Assembly (NCBI GenBank): GCA_041642035.1
Contig: JBEPXC010000013.1
Coordinates: 1-33,291, forward strand
Length of the DNA: 33,291 bases
From: SKVR01 sp041642035
GTDB taxonomy: Bacteria; Bacteroidota; Bacteroidia; Bacteroidales; UBA7960
Direction of reading: 5' to 3'
Made by a program: the position numbers and the translations under genes. The stretch's first letter is position 1, and each line of letters starts with the position of its first letter. Shown here piece after piece: positions 1 to 8,493 of this stretch. The notes below the pieces were generated by a model that saw only the letters and a program-made list of their open reading frames with translations, was not told the origin of the DNA and made no database searches.

Positions 1-1294
1 CTCCTGCAGGACGAATACCATGAAAAGTAATGACGTTTTGTGCTGAAACCACCATGTTGAATATTTCCAGCTCTCCTTTTGGTATGAGATCAACAACATT
101 ATGGGGGAAAACAGAGGCATCAACTTTTTTTAGGCTATGCTGGCCATTGTCCAATCCGGACAAATAGTAATAATTATCGTTATTAACTCCCCTAGTAATA
201 GATGAAAGCCCCAATTCACTTAAGTTGAATGCTTTCAGGGTTTGCTCATCATTGTATACTTCGGTTACTACAGGGCTGTTGGCTGTGGAATTTGGATTGG
301 ATACAATAATTATTTTATTGAGTTGTTCCAGTTTAAATTGAAAACCATTTTCAAGTGGCACATTTGCCAGAGCCGGATTATTAAATTCTCCAATGCTTTC
401 GTAGGCAATTTCGTTGTTGTTTATGATAACCTTTATGATTTCGGGGAAGCCTTGTTCATTAAGATGTGAGTAGTAAAAGCTTTCATCAAACCCCAGCCAG
501 TAGGGTATCATTTCTCTGGGAGAATTGATTATTTTTCCATTACTAAAGCGAAATTTTATTCCTTCGGGAGCTTCTTCATCCATAGTGGTAAAAACCATGT
601 GCTGGTCTTTGTTAATTCTAAAATTTAGTATGCCATCTTCTGCTCCACCATAACTTAGTTGTTCGATCCTAATGTTTGCCAGGTTCTGCACATTGAGTTT
701 GTGAAGTATCCAGCCACCTAAATAATATAGGTTTCCTGCGTTATCTTCCTGTATGGTGCTTTGTTCATTATAAAACATCTCGCTGTAATCTTCGCGGTCG
801 TTCTGAACAACAGGAATGAAACCGGGAAAATAAAATACACTCCCGTCTGATTTGCGGACGATGAAATTATAGGCAAAAGGTTGTTCTTCGTTCTGACCGT
901 TTTCTTCTCCGAAACTGGCTAATATATATCTAGAAGATAGATCGACCATTTGAATTGGGTATACATAGTCGGTTAACTCGATAGAGTCTGTCTCCACAAA
1001 GACACCCTCCTGGGTTTGGGTAATCAGTGAGTCGATACGATAATATCTCACTTTAACCAGTTGTCCACTTTCTGTTATTTTCAGAAGGGATGCCCCCGGT
1101 TTGGAAGTGCCTGATTTGGTATTGCCCTTAGCGGTAACCACCAATGCCCTGGCATCCATTATATCGAGAAACCTAAGCGTGCCGGTTACATTTTGTTCCA
1201 GGCGGAATTCATCATCTTTCAGGCAGCTGCTGAGACTTATGGTAATTATTCCAGACACCATAAGGAATATTATGTTCTTTGCTATACTTCTCAT
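1..1294 (-). CDS. lipoprotein of unknown function, C-terminus cut by window edge
   Basis: An open frame runs on the minus strand from an ATG at 1294 to the left edge without a stop, giving 431 complete codons. The N-terminus begins MRSIAKNIIFLMVSGI and reaches a lipobox ending LSSC, so Cys24 is the likely lipidated residue and the protein should be membrane anchored, periplasmic or surface exposed. The rest is soluble and rich in aromatic and beta-type segments (for example QLSYGGAEDGILNFRINKDQ and GGWILHKLNVQNL), reminiscent of a propeller-like repeat, but I recognise no named family. A -7 box lies about 22 bp upstream. The next gene upstream, the pullulanase, ends at a strong terminator, so this gene is probably a separate unit. 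Function unknown. Confidence 0.8.
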   Translation of the reverse strand, partial: MRSIAKNIIFLMVSGIITISLSSCLKDDEFRLEQNVTGTLRFLDIMDARALVVTAKGNTKSGTSKPGASLLKITESGQLVKVRYYRIDSLITQTQEGVFVETDSIELTDYVYPIQMVDLSSRYILASFGEENGQNEEQPFAYNFIVRKSDGSVFYFPGFIPVVQNDREDYSEMFYNEQSTIQEDNAGNLYYLGGWILHKLNVQNLANIRIEQLSYGGAEDGILNFRINKDQHMVFTTMDEEAPEGIKFRFSNGKIINSPREMIPYWLGFDESFYYSHLNEQGFPEIIKVIINNNEIAYESIGEFNNPALANVPLENGFQFKLEQLNKIIIVSNPNSTANSPVVTEVYNDEQTLKAFNLSELGLSSITRGVNNDNYYYLSGLDNGQHSLKKVDASVFPHNVVDLIPKGELEIFNMVVSAQNVITFHGIRPAG

Positions 1295-1315
1295 TTGCTC
1301 TATGTTTTGGAGATA

Positions 1316-1323
1316 CAAAAATA
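1316..1323 (-). promoter_or_regulatory. Bacteroidota -7 promoter box for the lipoprotein gene
   Basis: The minus strand reads TATTTTTG, an exact match to the TAnnTTTG -7 consensus, about 22 bp before the ATG at 1294. No good TTTG -33 box is present at the expected 19-21 bp spacing; only a T-rich stretch lies there. Confidence 0.5.
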
Positions 1324-1582
1324 GTCTTCCTGGTAAAAGTAAAAATAGTTTAATACGTTTTATTGTTTTATTTTCTTCCAGCTTTCATGCTTTCGTTTTC
1401 CTGCCGCAACGTGTGAGTAGTGGTTAGATCTGAAATCTCTCGATTCTTTTCTAACGTTTAGAACAAAGTTACTTACAATATATCACAAGTATGTCTAAAT
1501 AAAAGTCTGTTCTGTTATATTAATGATTAAAGTAAGGAGTTATTTATTGCCTTAGGTGCCTTCTTATGGGTGCTGGATAAAA

Positions 1583-1608
1583 AAAGAGACGCCGATGGGC
1601 GTCTCTTT
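1583..1608 (-). terminator. rho-independent terminator after the pullulanase gene
   Basis: A perfect 11-bp inverted repeat (AAAGAGACGCC / GGCGTCTCTTT, 4-nt loop) lies 26 bp beyond the pullulanase stop codon. On the minus strand it runs straight into a short T tract. It separates the pullulanase from the downstream lipoprotein gene. The rest of 1295-1633 holds no gene that I can support. Confidence 0.85.
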
Positions 1609-1633
1609 AAAAAAAACAGCATAAGTTGCGAAA

Positions 1634-3658
1634 CTAAACACTTTCTTTATCAACCAGGATTAAAATAGATCTTTTAGGGATGCTGGTTTTTCCTTTTTGT
1701 ACTTCATTGAATCCATCAATGGTGGATCCGGATTCCTCTATATCATACTTAGTGGCAACGACCATCCACTCTCCCAGTGGCAGTTCAACTTCCTGGTCGG
1801 TGGCATTGGCATTGTAAAACACCAGGATATCTTTCCATGAATCCTTGTTGGCATTTCCACTAATCTGATAACCCACTAATAGGGGTTGTTCGATCTCGAA
1901 GAAACTAAGATGTTTTTGAAGCATTTCTGTTGAAGACATGCGGAAGGCAGGATGATTTTTGCGAAGTCTGATGAGTTTGCGATAGTAATCAAAGACTTCC
2001 CTGTAGGAATGTTTATTATGCCATACCAGTTGATTGATCGAATCGGGCAGGTTGTAGCTGTTGTGCTCTCCGAATTTGGTTCGGACAATCTCCTCGCCGG
2101 CATGCAACAAAGGAATTCCCTGTGAGGTTAGAACAATGGCATTGGCAAACTTCTGCAAATCGAGTTTATCGTCTTTATTGCAATCCGTGCAGGTTTCAAG
2201 TACTTTATCCCATAAACAGGGATTGTCATGACAGGTAACGTAGGTGATGGTTTTAAGTGGATTGTCGGAATAAGGGGCCTCTGAATAATTTACCAGCTCG
2301 TAGTTTAGTTGGGGATGTTCCGTTGAAGCAACGACACCAAATTTTATACTTTCCTCCAGATCTTCTTTGCCTGCCATAAAACCGGGTGCTTTGCCATCAT
2401 ACCAGGGGCCTCTGATAGCATCCCTGATATCGTCGCTGAATACGGCTATGCCCTTTAACCTGGCTGCATGATGTTTGTTGGCACGTTTTTCTTCCGGAAG
2501 GGTTGTTTCTCCTGCTGTCCAACCTTCACCGTAAAGGAATATGGTTGGATCAATAGCGTGCAATTGCTTGCTGATGGTGTTCATGGTCTCAATATCATGC
2601 AGTCCCATCAGGTCAAATCGAAAACCATCAATATGATATTCCTGTGCCCAGTATTTAAGCGACTCTACCATGAATTTGCGCATCATGGCCTTTTCTGAAG
2701 CTGTTTCATTTCCGCACCCTGAGCCATTGCAATAACTGCCGTCAGGATTCATCCTAAAGTAATAGCCGGGCACCAGATTTTCAAAGGCAGATGAATTGGC
2801 ATCAAACATGTGGTTATACACAACATCCATAATCACCCGGATACCGTTTTTATGCAAAGCCTGCACCATTTGCTTAAACTCTTTTATGCGCACGTTGCCA
2901 TCATAAGGATCGGTAGAATAGGATCCTTCGGGAACATTATAGTTTTTGGGATCATAACCCCAGTTAAATACAGGTTCATCCAATTCTGTTTCGTCGATGG
3001 TGAAGAAATCGAAAGAGGGTAGAAGATGAACATGGGTAATTCCCATTTCGACCAAATGGTCTATACCTGTTCTATGGCCTTGTGGGCTGCGGGTACCTTC
3101 TTCTGTAAAGGCCAGAAATTTGCCTTTATTTACTATGCCTGAACTGGGATGTATGGAAAAATCGCGTATGTGAATTTCCCAAATCACCATATCGGCAAAA
3201 CTATTCAGGACCGGACGAGGCGTATCATCCCAACCCTTAGGATTGGTTGAATGTAAATCGACAATCATACCCCTGTCGCCATTTACTCCTACTGCTTTGG
3301 CATAAGGATCGGGTACTTCAAGCTTCCATTCTCCTTTATGATTGGCCTGATAGGTATAATATTTGTCTTTCCAGTCTCCTTTTAGCTTCATAACCCAGGT
3401 TCCCCTGGTATCTTTTTTCATCTCAAGGGAATCCAACAAATTACCTTCATGACCCTGATCATAAATCCGCAGCATTATGGTTTCTGCTGAGGGAGCCCAA
3501 ACCCGAAAGGTGGTTTCCTCAGGTGTATATTGTACGCCCAGATCTGTTCCGTTATAGACAGGAAAATCTGTGGGTTTTTTCTCTTTCCCTGCTAATTGGC
3601 AACTAACCATACTCATAGTAGAAATGACTGTTAAAATGACTAAATAATATTTTTTCAT
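1634..3658 (-). CDS. pulA: type I pullulanase (GH13) lipoprotein
   Basis: Debranching enzyme hydrolysing alpha-1,6 links in pullulan, starch or glycogen fragments. I start it at the ATG at 3658, giving 674 aa, because MKKYYLVILTVISTMSMVSC is a clean lipoprotein signal (Cys20); the longer upstream frame has no such logic. A CBM48-like N-terminal domain (about 40-130, with FRVWAPSA) precedes the GH13 barrel. Family signatures are visible: NWGYDP (232-237), typical of pullulanases, nucleophile Asp349 in DGFRFD, acid/base Glu378 in YGEGW, and Asp478 in the HDN motif. No CBM41 is seen. The lipid anchor suggests periplasmic or outer-membrane action on imported oligosaccharides. No SusCD pair is adjacent. 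It ends at a strong terminator and is divergent from ettA. Confidence 0.93.
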   Translation of the reverse strand: MKKYYLVILTVISTMSMVSCQLAGKEKKPTDFPVYNGTDLGVQYTPEETTFRVWAPSAETIMLRIYDQGHEGNLLDSLEMKKDTRGTWVMKLKGDWKDKYYTYQANHKGEWKLEVPDPYAKAVGVNGDRGMIVDLHSTNPKGWDDTPRPVLNSFADMVIWEIHIRDFSIHPSSGIVNKGKFLAFTEEGTRSPQGHRTGIDHLVEMGITHVHLLPSFDFFTIDETELDEPVFNWGYDPKNYNVPEGSYSTDPYDGNVRIKEFKQMVQALHKNGIRVIMDVVYNHMFDANSSAFENLVPGYYFRMNPDGSYCNGSGCGNETASEKAMMRKFMVESLKYWAQEYHIDGFRFDLMGLHDIETMNTISKQLHAIDPTIFLYGEGWTAGETTLPEEKRANKHHAARLKGIAVFSDDIRDAIRGPWYDGKAPGFMAGKEDLEESIKFGVVASTEHPQLNYELVNYSEAPYSDNPLKTITYVTCHDNPCLWDKVLETCTDCNKDDKLDLQKFANAIVLTSQGIPLLHAGEEIVRTKFGEHNSYNLPDSINQLVWHNKHSYREVFDYYRKLIRLRKNHPAFRMSSTEMLQKHLSFFEIEQPLLVGYQISGNANKDSWKDILVFYNANATDQEVELPLGEWMVVATKYDIEESGSTIDGFNEVQKGKTSIPKRSILILVDKESV

Positions 3659-3952
3659 GATACGCGCCGTTGTCATGTTAAGATATTTTTCTATTTTTAA
3701 GTTTGTAAAGGTAGAAGAAAAAATGATTTTTAAACACGGTTTAATTCTGAAAATATAACCGTAGTTTTTGCGGGTAAAGGGAAAAAAAAGCCCATATGGT
3801 TTGTAAAACAATAAAACGATATTAAATTCTTATGAACTGCCTAAAATCATAGTGCAACTGTTTTTTACTTGCCAGTGGGCAAGCACATTCATTTTTAGAT
3901 ACCATCTTTCCTTATTCTTTTTTCGCTCAATTTCTAAATCCAAAGCTTTATT

Positions 3953-3960
3953 TATCTTTG
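3953..3960 (+). promoter_or_regulatory. Bacteroidota -7 promoter box for ettA
   Basis: TATCTTTG matches the TAnnTTTG -7 consensus and lies about 40 bp upstream of the ettA start. The -33 position has only a T-rich TTTC. The 3659-3999 interval is the divergent control region for pulA and ettA; a weaker minus-strand TACCTTTA at 3706-3713 could serve pulA. Nothing else is evident there. Confidence 0.5.
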
Positions 3961-3999
3961 CAAAAAAGATTTCTACTGTAATTATTTATCTAACTATAT

Positions 4000-5676
4000 A
4001 TGAGCGACGACAAGAAGATTATTTTTTCCATGGTTGGGGTGAGCAAGGTATTTCCCCCTTCAAAGCAGGTTTTGAAGGATATTTATTTGTCATTTTATTA
4101 TGGTGCCAAAATAGGGATCATTGGATTGAATGGTTCGGGTAAATCAACATTAATGCGCATTATTGCCGGAGAGGAAAAATCTTTCCAGGGTGATGTAGTA
4201 TTTTCTCCCGGATACTCGGTTGGATACCTGGAACAGGATCCACACCTGGATAAAACCAAAACGGTAAGGCAGGTGGTTGAAGAAGGCGTGCAAGAAATTG
4301 TTGATGTGCTAAAAGAATATGACGAAGTAAACCTTAAGTTTGCCGAGCCTATGAGCGATGATGAAATGGCAAAGCTCATAGATCGACAGGGCGAGCTTTC
4401 AGACCTTATCGAACAGTATAATGGATGGGAGCTGGATAGTAAGCTCGAACGTGCCATGGATGCATTGCGCTGTCCCGACCCCGAGGAAAGTGTGGAGCAT
4501 TTGAGCGGGGGTGAGCGACGCAGGGTAGCACTTTGCCGGCTTTTACTGCAGGAGCCCGATATATTGCTGTTGGATGAGCCTACCAACCATTTGGACGCCG
4601 AGTCGGTTGAGTGGCTGGAGGTGCACCTTAAACAATATAAGGGTACCGTAATTGCCATCACCCACGACCGTTATTTCCTGGATAACGTGGCCGGATGGAT
4701 ACTCGAACTCGACAGGGGAGAGGGTATTCCCTGGAAAGGGAACTACACCAGTTGGCTGGAACAAAAGTCAAAACGGTTGGCTCAGGAGGAAAAGACTGAA
4801 AGCAAAAGGCGCAGAACCCTTGAGCGTGAATTGGAATGGGTGCGCATGAACCCTAAAGGACGTCAGGCAAAAGCCAAAGCAAGGCTCAACTCCTACGATA
4901 AAATGCTTAACGAAGACGTGAAACAAAAAGAAGAACGCCTGGAAATATATATACCTAATGGTCCACGACTGGGTTCGCAGGTGGTAGAGGCAAACGGTAT
5001 CTCCAAAGCCTTCGGCGATAAGGTGTTGTTTGAAGATTTCTCTTTCTCTTTGCCTCCTGCCGGTATAGTAGGTATTGTAGGACCCAATGGTGCGGGTAAA
5101 ACGACTCTCTTCCGTATGGTTATGGGACAGGAACAACCCGACAAGGGCTCTTTCAACATAGGCGAAACCGTACAGCTGGGGTATGTGGATCAGGCTCATG
5201 CCGATATTGATCCGGAAAAATCTGTATGGGAAGTGGTTTCTGAAGGTAATGAAATCATCAATCTTAGTGGCCGACAGCTCAACAGCAGGGCCTATGTGTC
5301 GCGCTTTAACTTTAATGGTGCCGACCAGGGAAAGAAATGTGGGGTACTCTCAGGAGGGGAGCGTAACCGCCTGCATTTGGCCTTGACCCTTAAGAGCGAA
5401 GCCAATGTGCTTTTGCTCGATGAGCCCACCAACGATATTGATGTAAACACCCTTCGGGCCCTTGAGGAAGGCCTCGAAAGTTTTGCCGGATGCGCCGTAA
5501 TCATTACCCACGACCGCTGGTTTCTGGACCGGGTTGCAACCCATATCATTGCGTTTGAAGGAAATTCGGAGGTGATCTTTTTTGAAGGTTCTTATTCTGA
5601 GTACGAAGAAAACCGTAGAAAAAGACACGGCGATGAGGGGCCCAAACGTATCCGCTACAAAAAGCTAATTTCCTGA
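4000..5676 (+). CDS. ettA: energy-dependent translational throttle protein EttA (ABC-F)
   Basis: ABC-F ATPase that binds the ribosomal E site and gates the first peptide bond according to ATP/ADP ratio. At 558 aa it has the usual EttA length and closely follows the E. coli protein along its whole length. Both Walker A motifs are intact (GLNGSGKS 42-49, GPNGAGKT 361-368), as are the LSGGE signatures and both DEPTN Walker B motifs. The insert near residues 95-140 corresponds to the EttA arm. The linker region WVRMNPKGRQAKAKARLNSYD and the C-terminal PKRIRYKKL are characteristic of EttA rather than Uup or resistance ABC-Fs. There are no membrane segments. It is followed after 7 bp by a sigma-54 regulator gene and is probably co-transcribed with it. 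Confidence 0.96.
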   Translation: MSDDKKIIFSMVGVSKVFPPSKQVLKDIYLSFYYGAKIGIIGLNGSGKSTLMRIIAGEEKSFQGDVVFSPGYSVGYLEQDPHLDKTKTVRQVVEEGVQEIVDVLKEYDEVNLKFAEPMSDDEMAKLIDRQGELSDLIEQYNGWELDSKLERAMDALRCPDPEESVEHLSGGERRRVALCRLLLQEPDILLLDEPTNHLDAESVEWLEVHLKQYKGTVIAITHDRYFLDNVAGWILELDRGEGIPWKGNYTSWLEQKSKRLAQEEKTESKRRRTLERELEWVRMNPKGRQAKAKARLNSYDKMLNEDVKQKEERLEIYIPNGPRLGSQVVEANGISKAFGDKVLFEDFSFSLPPAGIVGIVGPNGAGKTTLFRMVMGQEQPDKGSFNIGETVQLGYVDQAHADIDPEKSVWEVVSEGNEIINLSGRQLNSRAYVSRFNFNGADQGKKCGVLSGGERNRLHLALTLKSEANVLLLDEPTNDIDVNTLRALEEGLESFAGCAVIITHDRWFLDRVATHIIAFEGNSEVIFFEGSYSEYEENRRKRHGDEGPKRIRYKKLIS

Positions 5677-5683
5677 TGGGGCC

Positions 5684-7654
5684 ATGATTTCTTCCGGTCT
5701 AAATAAGTCTCAACGCGATATGGTCAGGGCTTCTCATAAGAGGAGTCTTGATTTTGGCGTGGAGCGCGAGAGAGTGCAGCCTGTTATTCATGTTCAGGGC
5801 ATAGAGCTGGAACGAAAGCTTGAACGAAACAAACGATTACTCACTATCGCTACCCCTTTTGTACATCTGCTGTATGAGTTTGTAGCCGGTAATGGATTTG
5901 TCGTGTTGCTCACCGATGAACAGGGATGCATACTTGAGATGACCGGCGATGAGAATATTATCGGCCAGAACCAACCCTATGGCATTGCTAAAGGCGTCTT
6001 TATGAGCGAAGAAAGTATTGGTTCAAATGCCATCAGTATTGCCCTGCATGAAAATTCTCCTGTTCAGATAGGCGGACAGGAGCATTTTGTGAAAGTTTTC
6101 CATCAATGGTATTGTTCGGCAGCTGCTATTCATGATGAAAAAGGCAACACCATAGGATGCATAAATCTGAGTGGATACCGCGAGAAAGAATTCCCCTATA
6201 TATTGGGCCTGGTCGTGTCGTCAGCCAAAGCCATTGAATACCAGCTAAAGAGCTCCTTTTCCGAGATGCGGCAGAAGGAAACCTACAATTTCGTTTCTCA
6301 GATTTTAAATACCCTTGAATTTGGTGTACTGGCCACCGATATAAATGGGAAAATACGCAGGGCAAATAACCTGGCATCAGGCCTTTTGCGCACCCCTATA
6401 CATAAAATAGAAAACAGAAACCTGGAGGAGTTTTTTGTTTCATGGCCCCATTACCTGAAGAAGGTTAAGAACCATGACATCATCACGGATGAGGAAGTTC
6501 AGGTAAATCGCCCGGGGATTCGTGAGAGCCTTAATTTTAATGTATATCCACTTACCGATGGCGACGGTACCATCAGCGGAACTGTTGTAACCCTGCGCGA
6601 TATGAAGAGGGTGTACAAGATGGTGAACAAGTACACCGGTATGCAGGCACGCTATAATTTTGATGATCTCATTGGAGAGAGTGATGAAATGAAACGAATT
6701 GTGGAGTATTGCCAGAATATTGCTGATAGCCCCAGTACCGTATTGATACAGGGTGAGAGCGGTACCGGAAAGGAAGTACTGGCACAATCGATTCATAACT
6801 ACAGTTCCCGTCGTGAGGGTGGATTTGTTGCCATTAACTGTGGAGCCATCCCTGAGAGCCTGATTGAAAGTGAACTTTTCGGTTATACCGAAGGAGCCTT
6901 TACCAGCGCCAGGAAAGGTGGCAAGCCGGGCAAATTTGAGCTGGCTAACGGAGGAACCCTCTTTTTGGATGAAATTGGTGAGATGCCCCTTGATATGCAG
7001 GTGAAGCTCTTGAGGGCCCTGCAGGAAAGAAGTATTACCCGGGTAGGTGGTGATAAGGCTATCAGCCTGGATGTACGCATCATCGCGGCCACCAATAGAA
7101 ACCTTCTTGAACAGGTCAGGGAGGGGAAATTTCGGCAGGACTTATATTACAGACTTAGTGTGATTCCCGTTTATATCCCCCCCCTAAGAAACCGAAGAGA
7201 AGATATTCCTATGCTGATCAGTTTCTTTCTGAACCTTAAATCAGTGAAACTACGCAAGCAGTTGCCAGATATGGACAACAAACAGTTTAAGAAACTTATA
7301 TCCTACAACTGGCCGGGAAATGTCAGAGAGCTGGAGAACTATATTGAAAAGTATGTGAACCTTGAAGGAAAGCTCGATTGGGCCGATGCTATCATGAACC
7401 CCGATATAATGCAGGAGGCCTTGCAGCCCGATGCGAATACAAGGGATAGCAGACTGGCTTCAGAGTCTCATCTAAGCCAGGCAAATCAGATGGAAGGCAA
7501 GGTGATTTCGCTGGGACAGATGGAGAGAATAGCCATTGAAAACGCTTTAAAGGTGTTTAATGGAAATATGACTAAAGTGGCCGCTGCTTTGGGCATCAGC
7601 CGGAATGCCCTTTATCAGAAGATTAAAAAATTCGCTCAACAAGACTCCCCCTAA
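5684..7654 (+). CDS. AcoR/DhaR-like sigma-54-dependent enhancer-binding regulator (GAF-PAS-AAA+-Fis HTH)
   Basis: 656-aa bacterial enhancer-binding protein. The N-terminus (to about 190) resembles the AcoR/DhaR sensory region, with a GAF-type domain carrying the WYCSAAAIHDEKGNTIG signature. A PAS-like segment follows (about 205-310). The AAA+ domain has Walker A GESGTGKE (357-364) and an intact GAFTSA loop (404-409), so it should contact sigma-54. The C-terminus (about 607-650) is a Fis-type helix-turn-helix ending in ALGISRNALYQKIKKF. There is no receiver domain, so it probably senses a small molecule rather than a kinase. Its ligand and targets are unknown: no acetoin or glycerol genes are nearby. 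Candidate binding dyads and a sigma-54-like box lie at 8353-8484. Confidence 0.93.
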   Translation: MISSGLNKSQRDMVRASHKRSLDFGVERERVQPVIHVQGIELERKLERNKRLLTIATPFVHLLYEFVAGNGFVVLLTDEQGCILEMTGDENIIGQNQPYGIAKGVFMSEESIGSNAISIALHENSPVQIGGQEHFVKVFHQWYCSAAAIHDEKGNTIGCINLSGYREKEFPYILGLVVSSAKAIEYQLKSSFSEMRQKETYNFVSQILNTLEFGVLATDINGKIRRANNLASGLLRTPIHKIENRNLEEFFVSWPHYLKKVKNHDIITDEEVQVNRPGIRESLNFNVYPLTDGDGTISGTVVTLRDMKRVYKMVNKYTGMQARYNFDDLIGESDEMKRIVEYCQNIADSPSTVLIQGESGTGKEVLAQSIHNYSSRREGGFVAINCGAIPESLIESELFGYTEGAFTSARKGGKPGKFELANGGTLFLDEIGEMPLDMQVKLLRALQERSITRVGGDKAISLDVRIIAATNRNLLEQVREGKFRQDLYYRLSVIPVYIPPLRNRREDIPMLISFFLNLKSVKLRKQLPDMDNKQFKKLISYNWPGNVRELENYIEKYVNLEGKLDWADAIMNPDIMQEALQPDANTRDSRLASESHLSQANQMEGKVISLGQMERIAIENALKVFNGNMTKVAAALGISRNALYQKIKKFAQQDSP

Positions 7655-7671
7655 ATTACCTATCTGAAGAT

Positions 7672-8109
7672 TCAATGACTTACATAATTGTTTTGCTTGG
7701 CTTTGTGGTAAACAAAAGTTTTCTTTCTTTTTACGGGCCCCAAATAGCTTTTGATTAATCCCAAACCAAACAAAACAATACAGGCCATAAAGATATGGCT
7801 CCCCGAGTGCATGTCCCAGAACCATGCACGGAAATATTCCAAATACAGGGTGTCGTATAAAAAATGCATTACAGGAAATTCCATTCGCATTACAATGGAA
7901 ATGACTATATCTACCAGCAATACGACTACCAGCAAGGCAAGGGCCAGGCTACCCAACAGGGCAACTGTTGCTGTTTTAAACACCACCACAAGAGTTTCTT
8001 CCGGCCTTAAGTTATTGAGCATATTGGTAAAATCTATTTTACCACTGGCAAATAAGGCAATGGCTATTACGAAAGTCGATACAATGATAAAAACATCCCA
8101 ATTTTTCAT
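7672..8109 (-). CDS. small integral membrane protein of unknown function
   Basis: 145 aa starting MKNWDVFIIVST at an ATG at 8109. Hydrophobic segments near 5-25, 42-75 (long, possibly a helical hairpin) and 103-124 suggest three or four membrane helices. Between them is a loop rich in aromatic and acidic residues (EFPVMHFLYDTLYLEYFRAWFWDMHSGSH), and the tail is basic (GPVKRKKTFVYHKAK). I do not recognise the family. It converges on the sigma-54 regulator with only 17 bp between stop codons and no obvious terminator, so read-through antisense transcription is possible. Its upstream region is the gene-poor 8110-8765 interval. Confidence 0.7.
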   Translation of the reverse strand: MKNWDVFIIVSTFVIAIALFASGKIDFTNMLNNLRPEETLVVVFKTATVALLGSLALALLVVVLLVDIVISIVMRMEFPVMHFLYDTLYLEYFRAWFWDMHSGSHIFMACIVLFGLGLIKSYLGPVKRKKTFVYHKAKQNNYVSH

Positions 8110-8352
8110 ATCATTCGATTTATTATCTATGAATCTTTCAAATTATATAAACGTACTTCTGTTTTTAATTGTTTTGAAGTGGCTAAGTGGCTTTTTTTGA
8201 CATAACCTATCGTTAAGGTTAAATATTCAGATAATGTATACGGTGTTTTTGACAGAAAGGTTGTGATTCTGCCTCTTTTAATTAACCTATTGTTTGATAC
8301 AGATAAATACATCATTCTTTAAGAGCTTGCAAAAGTGTCATTATTTAGTACA

Positions 8353-8394
8353 CTGTCATGTTTAGTGACAGTGAACTGTCATTAAACATGACAG
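8353..8394. promoter_or_regulatory. double dyad: candidate upstream activating site of a sigma-54 activator
   Basis: Two 19-bp arms (8353-8371 and 8376-8394) are inverted copies of each other with one mismatch and a 4-nt centre. Each arm is itself a dyad of the form TGTCA-N7-TGACA (8354-8370 and 8377-8393), with centres 23 bp apart, about two helical turns. A weaker third copy may lie at 8336-8352. This nested symmetry fits tandem sites for a dimeric regulator better than a terminator, because no T tract follows. It lies about 95-120 bp upstream of the -12 element of a sigma-54-like box, the usual enhancer distance. That the AcoR-like protein binds here is inference. Confidence 0.55.
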
Positions 8395-8468
8395 AGGAGC
8401 CAGCTATGACTGAAGGGGTATGATTCATTATTAATGTATTAAACAGTATTGTAGGAGCTTACAAGTAT

Positions 8469-8484
8469 TGGCACAACTATTGAA
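8469..8484 (+). promoter_or_regulatory. sigma-54-like -24/-12 promoter
   Basis: TGGCAC-N5-TTGAA reproduces the -24 element exactly and has the right spacing, but the normally conserved GC of the -12 element (TTGCW) reads GA. The location between the double dyad and the terminator at 8647-8688 supports it. The mismatch is the main reason for doubt. Confidence 0.35.
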
Positions 8485-8493
8485 ATAAGCTGC

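Noticed and set aside
3659..3811. Longer N-terminus of the pullulanase
   Set aside because: It would bury the lipoprotein signal 51 residues inside the protein.
4098..4661. 187-codon minus-strand open frame inside ettA
   Set aside because: It is a serine-rich antisense shadow of a highly conserved gene with no independent features.
8127..8315. 62-codon minus-strand open frame
   Set aside because: No signature, no ribosome binding site seen and AT-driven composition; it looks like chance reading of intergenic DNA.
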